Assembly: GCF_001687365.1 (NCBI RefSeq)
Contig: NZ_LGLV01000026.1
Coordinates: forward strand, 1 to 32,365
Origin: Pararhizobium polonicum
Lineage (GTDB): Bacteria; Pseudomonadota; Alphaproteobacteria; Rhizobiales; Rhizobiaceae
Direction of reading: 5' to 3'
Length of the DNA stretch: 32,365 bases
The first letter of the stretch is position 1, and every line of letters begins with the position of its first letter. The notes beneath the pieces are model-generated. The model was not told where the DNA came from. It searched no databases and worked only from the letters and a program-made list of their open reading frames with translations. Positions 25,858 to 32,365 of the stretch are shown piece after piece. Made by a program: the position numbers and the translations under genes.

Positions 25858-26166
25858 TTAAGGTTTCGTGAGTTCTCCACCGGCGACATCGCACAAGTAG
25901 AGCGCTGCGCGATAAGCCAACTCCGCATCGTCGGATCTTATCGACAAAACGAGTGGCCCAGTAGAACTTACCGAATCGATATCGATGCGTTTATCCGTGT
26001 TCGCCCTCAGAATGATCGTCAACTCCGTCCAATCGGTGGCATCCGGGCTGGAGCTATTACCATCCGAATCGATGTCGCAACCGATGCCCCACAGGTGCTC
26101 AGCCAACGCATGGTAGGCAGGACGATCACCGGGCGAGGAAAGAAAAAAGGTAGGCATCTCTGCCAT
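25858..26166 (-). CDS. Hypothetical protein, 102 residues
   Basis: I do not recognise a family. The product is acidic, has no signal peptide or membrane segment, and contains WTELTIILRANTDKRIDIDS and a C-terminal AELAYRAALYLCDVAG helix-like segment. The ATG at 26164-26166 has GAGAG 7 bases upstream. It lies 67 bases after the DUF4304 gene on the same strand and shares its lower-GC codon use, so the two may be co-transcribed. The opposite strand has an open frame (25807-26184) without family features. The 213 bases to its left (25645-25857) hold nothing I can assign. Confidence 0.55.
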   Translation of the reverse strand: MAEMPTFFLSSPGDRPAYHALAEHLWGIGCDIDSDGNSSSPDATDWTELTIILRANTDKRIDIDSVSSTGPLVLSIRSDDAELAYRAALYLCDVAGGELTKP

Positions 26167-26233
26167 CTAGCACTCTCAGGTTAAGCAATCACCCGATTAG
26201 AGGGGCTGGGTCCGCGAGTGACCGATTGCGCGC

Positions 26234-26863
26234 TCAGTTGGCTGTAGAGTGTATGCGAGCAACAATCTCCTCAAGCTCGATCTTCAAACTGGACGCTCCT
26301 CCGACATTTGACAAAGCGAATTCCGCAAAATGAAGCGCCTCATTTGATCGGTTGGCGGCAAGTCTCATCAGCGATATCGCCCGAGCCGTCCTGACCTCCG
26401 TGGTGGAGAAGTCCTCCAACTCATGATGACCAGCAGTAAATTCTTCAATTGTTAGAGTTCTGAGCGGGGCGTTTTGATCGGTATGCTTTTCAAAAAACGT
26501 GTGCCCCACTGTCTCGTATAGCCGTGTGGCATCCATCACAGCGATCTCGAGGCTGCTCCGGTCTGTGTAATGCCACCAGTAGTCGATACCACTGGGAGAA
26601 AGGCGACGCCTGAACTCGCACAAGGGTTCGGTGAACGTCTTCGAGTCTACAGGTGCCCCAAGAACATCCGGAATTGCCAACGGATGCAGACCCAGGTTCA
26701 CTGCGAAGCTGCCACCATGTCGATTGCCTTGGAAATTTATTACCCACATCATATCATCGACTAGCCGGCGAAACGTTTTGCCTGAGCCGGTGAAACCGAG
26801 CTTTCTCAGAGCCGGGGCACCGTGTGTTGCGATTATGCTTTCCAACGACAGCTTTTCCTGCAT
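26234..26863 (-). CDS. DUF4304 domain-containing protein
   Basis: A 209-residue protein. The first 130 residues show the DUF4304 pattern: an N-terminal helix, LRKLGFTGSGKTFRRL, then WVINFQGNRHGGSFAVNLGL, then YWWHYTDRSSLE. The C-terminal part (about 130-209) is helical. The role of the domain is not established; relatives are scattered in accessory regions of many bacteria. The ATG at 26861-26863 has GGAGG 4-5 bases upstream; an upstream frame extension is rejected on that basis. The 56-base gap to the sensor kinase stop leaves read-through possible. Its AT-richer codons differ from the kinase gene beside it, suggesting separate acquisition. Confidence 0.75.
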   Translation of the reverse strand: MQEKLSLESIIATHGAPALRKLGFTGSGKTFRRLVDDMMWVINFQGNRHGGSFAVNLGLHPLAIPDVLGAPVDSKTFTEPLCEFRRRLSPSGIDYWWHYTDRSSLEIAVMDATRLYETVGHTFFEKHTDQNAPLRTLTIEEFTAGHHELEDFSTTEVRTARAISLMRLAANRSNEALHFAEFALSNVGGASSLKIELEEIVARIHSTAN

Positions 26864-26919
26864 TTTACCTCCGCTTAAATGGGAGAAGAGGGAGATCGCA
26901 GCCGCCGCCACAAATCTCC

Positions 26920-28260
26920 TCACCCAGCCGCCTCCCCGCGCCCGAACCGCAGCACCACTTCGAACCCGTCAGCCCGCCCCTGCGCCGGCGACAGAACCTC
27001 GAACCCGGCATTCATCTGCTGCAGCAGCCGCTCGGCGATCGACAGGCCGAGGCCGGAGCCGGGCGAGACGGTGGCGCCGCGGCCGAAGCGCTTGCGGATC
27101 GTTGCCAGTTCGTCCGGCGAAAGCGGTGCCGCGCCATTGACGATGCGCAGCACGCCGCCCTTTTCCAGCCGGATATCGATCGGCTCCTCCGGCCGGCCAT
27201 GCAGCAGCGCATTCTCGATCAGGTTGCGCAGGACGATCGCAAACGCGTCCTCGCTGTAGCTTCCTTCCAGCTTTGCACCCGCCTGCCGGTGCAGGCGAAG
27301 GCGCGCGGAGGAGGCCGGATCGCTGCGCTGGAAATCGGTCACCACCAGTTCCAGCACCCGGGCCAGATCGACCTTCGCGGCGCCGGCACCGGTACCGATC
27401 CCGGCTTCGGCCCGGGCCAGCTGCAGCAGCTTTTCCACCGTGTGGCCGAGATTGGCGAGTGCTGTCTCGATCTGCTGGGCGCGGCGTTTTTTCGGGCCGT
27501 CGAGTTCGGCGATCAGCATCTGCGTCTGTGCCAGCGCGCCGGCGATCGGCGTGCGCAGTTCGTGGGCGCTGTTGGCGGTGAATTCCCGCTCGGCGTCGAA
27601 GGCCGATTGCAGCCGTGCCAAAAGGTGGTTGACCGAGCGGGCGATCGGGCGAAGCTCGCGCGGCAGCATGCCGGATGGCACCGGCGCCATGTTGCCGCCG
27701 TCCTTTTCCTCGATCGCCTCGCGCAGATCGTCGACCGGTGCCAGCGTGCGCCGCACGATCAGCCAGATCAGCAGGACGCTGACCGGAATGAGCACGAGGA
27801 CCGGCAGGAACAGCGCCAGGCTGCCTTCGACAATCGCCTCGGTGCGGTTTTCCATCGCGTCCGCGACCTGGATGAACACCGTGCCGTCACCGGCGCTGGC
27901 GGTATAGAACTGGTAGGTTTCGTTTGCCCAGAAGCCGCGCTTCAGCGGCGTCTCGAACGGCTCCATCGGCGCATCATGCGAGCGAATGAGGATCTTTCCG
28001 GCCGCATCGCGCACCTGATAGACGAGATATTCCTCGCCCATGTCGTCGGTCTGGCTTTCGAAATGCAGCGGAGATGGCGGCCCCTCGCGCCGCTGCAGGT
28101 CGTCCAGCACCAGCGGCATCAGCCGCTCGGCCGTTTCCTGCAGCGAACCGTTGAAGAATTCGTCGAATTCGTCCTTCATCACTGCCACACCGAGACCGGC
28201 GGCAATCAGCCAGAAGGCCGTGGTGACGCCGGTGAGCCAGAGGATCAGCCGCCGCGTCAT
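26920..28260 (-). CDS. Two-component sensor histidine kinase (PmrB/QseC type)
   Basis: A 446-residue inner-membrane kinase. TM1 is at about 5-27, a periplasmic sensor loop at 28-146, and TM2 at about 147-169. HAMP follows, then the dimerisation/phosphoacceptor domain with His233 in FTANSAHELRTPIAG and the ATPase domain with LIENALLHG (N box) and GSGLGLSIAERLL (G box). The sensor loop has several Asp/Glu residues (DEFDEFF), which in PmrB-like proteins can bind cations; that is inference. A GTG at 28288-28290 overlaps the regulator stop as GTGA and would add ten residues with direct coupling, so the start is not certain. It pairs with the regulator and eptA gene upstream. Confidence 0.92.
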   Translation of the reverse strand: MTRRLILWLTGVTTAFWLIAAGLGVAVMKDEFDEFFNGSLQETAERLMPLVLDDLQRREGPPSPLHFESQTDDMGEEYLVYQVRDAAGKILIRSHDAPMEPFETPLKRGFWANETYQFYTASAGDGTVFIQVADAMENRTEAIVEGSLALFLPVLVLIPVSVLLIWLIVRRTLAPVDDLREAIEEKDGGNMAPVPSGMLPRELRPIARSVNHLLARLQSAFDAEREFTANSAHELRTPIAGALAQTQMLIAELDGPKKRRAQQIETALANLGHTVEKLLQLARAEAGIGTGAGAAKVDLARVLELVVTDFQRSDPASSARLRLHRQAGAKLEGSYSEDAFAIVLRNLIENALLHGRPEEPIDIRLEKGGVLRIVNGAAPLSPDELATIRKRFGRGATVSPGSGLGLSIAERLLQQMNAGFEVLSPAQGRADGFEVVLRFGRGEAAG

Positions 28261-28286
28261 GCTCTGCGTCCGCGTTTTCGGCCCGC

Positions 28287-28985
28287 TCACGCCGGCACGC
28301 CGATCTTGTAGCCGACGCCGCGCACGGTGACGACGTGATCGCGCCCGAGCTTCTTGCGCAGCCGGCTGACATAGACCTCCACCGTGTTGCTCTCGATCTC
28401 GGAGCCAAAGGCATAGAGCGCCTCCTCGATCTGCCCCTTGGAGATGATCGCGCCGGGCCGCGACAACAGCATGTCGAGCACCGCCCATTCGCGGCCGGAC
28501 AGGCCGACTTCGGCGTCTCCGGCAAACACCCGCCGGTCGACCGGGCTGATCTTCAGATCGCCGAAACGGATCACCGGCGCGATATTGCCGCCATAGCGGC
28601 GGATCACCGCCAGCATGCGGGCGGAAAGCTCACCGAGATCGAACGGCTTGACGAGATAGTCGTCGGCACCGCTGTTCAGGCCCTCGATCCGGTCGGAAAT
28701 CTGGTCATGGGCGGTCAGGATGATCACCGGCGTCGCATTGCCGGCGGCACGCAGCTCCTTCAACAGCGCGATGCCGCTGCCGTCGGGCAGGCGAAGATCG
28801 AGCAGGACGAGGCCATAGGTAACGGTGCGCAGCGACATGCGCGCATCGTCCAGCGTCTTCATCCAGTCGACCGCATGGTCGGCCGCCGCGAGATGATCGC
28901 GAACCGCCTCCCCCAATATCTCATTGTCCTCGACGAGCAGAACGCGCAAGCCGCTGGTCCTCTTCTCGGTCAGCTGTACCGGCAT
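28287..28985 (-). CDS. OmpR-family response regulator (PmrA type)
   Basis: A 232-residue regulator. The receiver domain has the acidic pair in LLVEDNEIL, phosphoacceptor Asp63 in LLDLRLPDGSG, Thr91 in ILTAHDQ and Lys113 in DDYLVKPFD. The winged-helix DNA-binding domain (about 135-230) ends with NTVEVYVSRLRKKLGRDHVV and VRGVGYKIG. The ATG at 28983-28985 has GAGGG 7 bases upstream. The frame is open ten codons further, but without a ribosome site. It lies between eptA and the kinase gene and is expected to activate eptA. The 108-base gap to eptA shows no clear terminator. Confidence 0.93.
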   Translation of the reverse strand: MPVQLTEKRTSGLRVLLVEDNEILGEAVRDHLAAADHAVDWMKTLDDARMSLRTVTYGLVLLDLRLPDGSGIALLKELRAAGNATPVIILTAHDQISDRIEGLNSGADDYLVKPFDLGELSARMLAVIRRYGGNIAPVIRFGDLKISPVDRRVFAGDAEVGLSGREWAVLDMLLSRPGAIISKGQIEEALYAFGSEIESNTVEVYVSRLRKKLGRDHVVTVRGVGYKIGVPA

Positions 28986-29093
28986 TCTTATTCCCTCTTT
29001 GGAGTCTGGCGTCAAACGGGTTTGATCACAGCTGGCCCATTGCTCGAGGAAGGTTCACCTCCTCAAGCACCGTCTCTACCGGTCGCCCCATCC

Positions 29094-30737
29094 TTACGAA
29101 GCCTTGCCATCCCGGCAGGACGCCAGAACATCGAGCGCCGGATCATAGGCCTTGGTGGCGACATTCATCATCCCGAGCACCGTATGGAACAGGTTGTCGT
29201 GCGATTGCGGTTGACCTGTTTTGCCGGCAAGACAGGCGTCGTCGATGCCGGCCTTGGTCTCCGTCCCCTCCCACAGCACGAACGGAATATGCGTCTGCTG
29301 CGATGGGGCGATGAAATAGGGCGCACCGTGCAGATACAGCCCGCGCTCGCCCAGCGATTCGCCGTGGTCGGACATGTAGATCATCGAACCCGCCATTCTG
29401 TCCTGCCGCGCCTTCAGCATGTCGATCACCGTCGAGACAAGATAGTCAGTGTAAAGGATGCTGTTGTCATAGGCATTGACGATCTCGTCGCGCGAACAGT
29501 CGCCAAGCTCCGGCGTCCGGCAATCCGGCGTGAAGCGGCGGAAGGCCTCGGGATAGCGCAGGAAATAGGCCGGCCCGTGGCTGCCGAGCTGGTGAAGCAC
29601 CAGCACGCTGTCACCCTTGACGGCATCGAGCCAGGCACCGAGCCGGTCGAGGTGAATGTCGTCCAGACATTCGTGGTTGTTGCAGAAGCGCGGATCGTTG
29701 AGATCCGAAAACGACGTATAGGCGATACGGTTGGCCACCCCTTTGCTGCCGGTATTGTTGTCCCACCATTCCGCCTTGATCCCGGCATGGGTGAGCACAT
29801 CCAGCAGGTTTTCGGTCTTGAGCCCCTTCTGATGGGTGTAGGTACTGCGGGTATAGACCGAGAACATGCAGGGCAATGAGACCGCCGTCGCCGTGCCGCA
29901 GCTCGAGGTATCGGTGAAATAGCGGATGTCCTGCCTGGCCAGCAGCGGATTGGTCTCGCGGGCATAGCCGCCCAAGGAAAAGTTTTCCGCCCGCGCCGTT
30001 TCGCCCGCAACGATGATGGTGACGCGCGGTTTGCCGGATGCCAGCGGCGCGATCACATGCGCATCCGTGCCCAGCGGCTGCACGACGATATCCTCCTCGG
30101 CCTCGCTGGCCATGACATAGCGCACGGTGCTGACGATCGGCGCCACCGGGTTCAGCGTCGCGACGAGATCGCGGTGCTGGCGGATCACCGCCGCGAAGGT
30201 GCGGACATTGGCAAGGCTGACGGACGCGAAAACCGCCACGCAGGAGAGCGCCAGCGCCGAGTTCCACCGGACCTTTTGCGAGAAAGGCCGGTGGCGGATG
30301 CGCACCAGCGCAATCAGCGCGCAGGGGACGAGGCCGAACAGCGTCATATGCAGGAGAAAACCGGCCGTCAGCAGATGGCCGGCTTCCGCCCCCGTCGTCT
30401 CGGCGGCGTTGCGGATCATGTCGACGTCGATGATGGTGCCGAATTCATCCATGAACCGCGAGGCGCCGGCAGCACTCAGGATCAGCAGCATGAAGATCGG
30501 CTTGGTCAGGTATTTCACCGAAACGGCGACACAGATCGCCGAAAACAGCGCGAACAGGCCGATGGCGAGCAGAACCAGCGCGAAACTCGGGGCACCGAGA
30601 TACGTGACCGCCTTGGTCCAGAAGGTCACGTTGGGCACCGATACCAGATACAGCGCCACGATCACGCTCAGCGTCGCGCTGCCGATGGCCGGGCGCTTCA
30701 GGCGCGGAGCCGCCGCCGATAGGGTTTCCAAGGACAC
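29094..30737 (-). CDS. eptA: Phosphoethanolamine-lipid A transferase (EptA family)
   Basis: A 547-residue inner-membrane enzyme. Five hydrophobic segments lie within residues 1-175. The periplasmic sulfatase-fold domain (about 235-547) has the zinc ligand E246 in VAGETARAENF, the phosphoacceptor Thr284 in SCGTATAVSLPCMFS, and DHGESLGE further on. Three cysteine pairs at MCR/EptA disulfide positions are visible (C280/C290; FCNNHEC; DCRTPELGDC). It adds phosphoethanolamine to lipid A and lowers polymyxin binding. The start is GTG (30735-30737) with AGGAG 7 bases upstream; the nearby ATG is out of frame. It is the first gene of an eptA-regulator-kinase operon, the PmrCAB layout. Confidence 0.94.
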   Translation of the reverse strand: MSLETLSAAAPRLKRPAIGSATLSVIVALYLVSVPNVTFWTKAVTYLGAPSFALVLLAIGLFALFSAICVAVSVKYLTKPIFMLLILSAAGASRFMDEFGTIIDVDMIRNAAETTGAEAGHLLTAGFLLHMTLFGLVPCALIALVRIRHRPFSQKVRWNSALALSCVAVFASVSLANVRTFAAVIRQHRDLVATLNPVAPIVSTVRYVMASEAEEDIVVQPLGTDAHVIAPLASGKPRVTIIVAGETARAENFSLGGYARETNPLLARQDIRYFTDTSSCGTATAVSLPCMFSVYTRSTYTHQKGLKTENLLDVLTHAGIKAEWWDNNTGSKGVANRIAYTSFSDLNDPRFCNNHECLDDIHLDRLGAWLDAVKGDSVLVLHQLGSHGPAYFLRYPEAFRRFTPDCRTPELGDCSRDEIVNAYDNSILYTDYLVSTVIDMLKARQDRMAGSMIYMSDHGESLGERGLYLHGAPYFIAPSQQTHIPFVLWEGTETKAGIDDACLAGKTGQPQSHDNLFHTVLGMMNVATKAYDPALDVLASCRDGKAS

Positions 30738-31014
30738 CGGTCATCTCCTGCTGAACATCATTCCGGCGGTTTCACCTCGCGGCGCATGGGCGCGCTGGCG
30801 AAGCCGTCAGGTGCGGTCCGTTGGGCATGCAATCGGTCGCCTGGTCCGTCTCCACTCCCATCATCTGGCCCGGTTTTCTGACAGGAACCTGAACGGGAAA
30901 GACCGGCGGCGGCGCACCGGCGGAATGCATCGTCTTCAAGAAAGCTTACACTAGGCATTCAGTCTGGTGTCAGGATTACCCGGTATGCTTGCAATCCACA
31001 ACGGAGATCTCTGT

Positions 31015-31176
31015 TTGAAAGCGCGTCGAATTCCTCTCGGACTGGTCTATATCGCCACCCTCGTGCTGCTGGTCGTGCTGATCCCGCTGCTCCGGCTTGC
31101 CGGCCCCCACGCGGCAACGCTGATGCACCGGCAGTCCACGTCGATGGCCCTGCGCCTGGACAAGGCTCAGCTCTAA
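31015..31176 (+). CDS. Small predicted single-pass membrane protein
   Basis: The frame encodes 53 residues from a TTG (31015-31017) with GGAG 8 bases upstream. A GTG at 30967 would give 69 residues but has no ribosome site. After a basic KARR start, residues about 5-26 (IPLGLVYIATLVLLVVLIPL) form a strong hydrophobic helix. The tail is polar and ends LRLDKAQL. No family recognised. It could also be chance coding; the hydrophobic helix with a preceding ribosome site is the only support. It diverges from eptA. The 277 bases between the two starts hold no clear promoter. Confidence 0.45.
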   Translation: MKARRIPLGLVYIATLVLLVVLIPLLRLAGPHAATLMHRQSTSMALRLDKAQL

Positions 31177-31284
31177 AACGTCAACCGCTCCTTACCGATG
31201 AATCTCTGCCGTGCAGGAATCGGGTGGCGGCGCTGCACGCCTGCTGCGATTGAACCTCCCGCAACAACGCAAGGAGATTCAATC

Positions 31285-32055
31285 ATGACCACGCTTTCCA
31301 ACAAGGTCGCCATCATCACCGGCGCCAGCTCCGGCATCGGCCGGGCAACAGCAAAACTCTTTGCCCGGGAAGGTGCCCGCCTCGTCCTGTCGGGACGCCG
31401 CCGGACAGCCCTTGATGAACTCATCGCGGAAATCGAAGCCGAAGGCGGCGCGGCTTTCGCCATCGACGGCGACGTGCGCGACGAGGCCCATGCCCGGTCC
31501 CTGGTCGAAGCGGCAACCGAAAAATTCGGCGGCCTCGACATCGCCTTCAACAATGCCGGTACAACCGGAGAGATGGCCCCGATCGCGGACCTCTCGACCG
31601 CCGGCTGGCAGGAAACGATCGACACCAACCTGACCAGCGCCTTTTTCGGCGCCAAATATCAGGTGCCCGCGATAATCGCACGCGGTGCGGGATCGCTGAT
31701 CTTCACCTCCAGCTTCGTCGGCCATACCGCGGGCATGCCGAACACCAGCGCCTATGCCGCCGCCAAGGCGGGCCTGATCGGCCTCACCCAGAGCCTTGCC
31801 GCCGAGCTTGGGCCAAAGGGCATCCGCGTCAACGCCATCCTGCCCGGCGGCACCGATACGCCGATGAGCTTTACCAACGCGCCCGGCGCCGGGCCGGAGG
31901 TCCTTGCCTTCGTCGAAGGCCTGCATGCCCTCAAGCGCATGGCCAAGCCGGAGGAGATCGCCCGCTCCGTGCTCTACCTTGCCTCGGATGCCTCAAGCTT
32001 CACCACCGGCACCGCCATGCTCGTCGACGGCGGCGTCTCGATCAACCGAACCTGA
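31285..32055 (+). CDS. SDR family NAD(P)-dependent oxidoreductase
   Basis: A 256-residue classical short-chain dehydrogenase. The cofactor motif is TGASSGIGRA (12-21). Arg/Arg-Arg after the second strand (SGRRR) favours NADP(H). NNAG is at 89-92 and the catalytic set is Ser142/143, Tyr157 and Lys161 (YAAAK). The C-terminal VDGGVSINRT is typical of the family. The substrate cannot be told. The ATG at 31285-31287 has AAGGAG 8 bases upstream; the 29-codon extension upstream of it is rejected. Confidence 0.93.
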   Translation: MTTLSNKVAIITGASSGIGRATAKLFAREGARLVLSGRRRTALDELIAEIEAEGGAAFAIDGDVRDEAHARSLVEAATEKFGGLDIAFNNAGTTGEMAPIADLSTAGWQETIDTNLTSAFFGAKYQVPAIIARGAGSLIFTSSFVGHTAGMPNTSAYAAAKAGLIGLTQSLAAELGPKGIRVNAILPGGTDTPMSFTNAPGAGPEVLAFVEGLHALKRMAKPEEIARSVLYLASDASSFTTGTAMLVDGGVSINRT

Positions 32056-32119
32056 AAAAATTCATCCCCGCAAATCCCCGCCGTTTTGTTCCATGCCATC
32101 ATGAGCTTGTTCCGCCGAG

Positions 32120-32354
32120 GATACACCGGATTGCGTTGCCGGCGAGGCGGAGCCGGTGCCCGGACGGTTTGGCGAAACGCGCGTCAAATCCCCGGGGCTG
32201 CGTGAAAGGCGGTTCTCCTCCGGTTCGTGAAAGCGGGCCGGGCGTGCCGGGTAGCCACACCACGGGCGGTTCACCCCGCCGGACGGCTTTGCCGTCCATG
32301 GGTCCAGGGCTAAACCCCGCCTCATTGAAAGGCCTGGCGGATAAGCGGCCAGGC
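32120..32354. other. Hairpin-rich region without an assignable gene
   Basis: The last 310 bases show no supported gene. Two overlapping minus-strand frames are open, one of them to the window edge, but neither resembles a known protein. Several perfect stems are visible: GGACGGC/GCCGTCC with loop TTT (32281-32297), GCCTGGC/GCCAGGC (32332-32354), and GGCGG/CCGCC (32265-32280). This could be a repeat element, a structured RNA, or the 3' end of a minus-strand gene that starts outside the window. Confidence 0.4.
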
Positions 32355-32365
32355 TGGGGCATTGG

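Noticed and set aside
25641..25871. 76-codon plus-strand frame after the retropepsin-like gene
   Set aside because: No ribosome site, overlaps the previous stop, no recognisable features.
26824..28311. 495-codon frame opposite the sensor kinase
   Set aside because: Antisense shadow; the kinase has all catalytic boxes.

Overview
The window looks like a chromosomal segment of a Rhizobiaceae bacterium (Rhizobium, Agrobacterium or Ensifer type; alphaproteobacterium). The evidence is GC-rich coding with strong third-position GC, the order lysC - ptsP - prfA - prmC - DUF4167 - clpB - M23 peptidase next to an rRNA operon (an order I recall from rhizobia), RIME-type intergenic palindromes, and alphaproteobacterial regulatory motifs (RpoH-like promoter, PHO box, CtrA-like box). 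No phage, transposase, CRISPR or tRNA gene was recognised.

Left part, 1-15285: the first ~260 bases are the promoter and leader of an rRNA operon that runs leftward out of the window; its 16S gene is not included. An M23 envelope peptidase points away from it. Then follow, almost all on the minus strand, a glutathione S-transferase, clpB, a small-molecule kinase-like protein coupled to a YunG-like protein, DUF4167, prmC and prfA (coupled by ATGA), a DUF559 nuclease-like protein, ptsP (nitrogen PTS enzyme I) and lysC. These are mostly housekeeping genes of protein quality control, translation termination, nitrogen/carbon signalling and aspartate-family amino acid synthesis.

Middle, 15286-22880: an accessory block on the minus strand holds an SPFH/Band-7 protein translationally coupled to a divergent NAD-kinase-like protein, followed by a DUF2235 alpha/beta hydrolase. 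The SPFH-kinase unit and the DUF2235 gene each carry the same 29-base sequence just upstream of their start. This is the best candidate for an undescribed system here. Next is a phosphate block: a glycerophosphodiesterase, a Pit-type phosphate transporter, and a polyphosphate kinase 2 with a near-perfect PHO box upstream.

Right part, 22881-32365: an HxlR regulator divergent from a glutathione S-transferase over a palindromic operator; a secreted protein with two Tudor-like repeats; a visibly more AT-rich patch (about 24900-26880) with a retropepsin-like membrane protease, a small unknown protein and a DUF4304 protein; an eptA - response regulator - sensor kinase operon for lipid A modification; a short predicted membrane protein; an SDR oxidoreductase; and a hairpin-rich terminal stretch that I cannot assign.

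Two inverted copies of a RIME-like palindromic element (115 and 164 bases) lie at the 3' ends of ppk2 and ptsP. The longer copy carries a 51-base insertion. Many long ORFs opposite real genes (for example opposite clpB, ptsP and the kinase) are antisense shadows and are not annotated.
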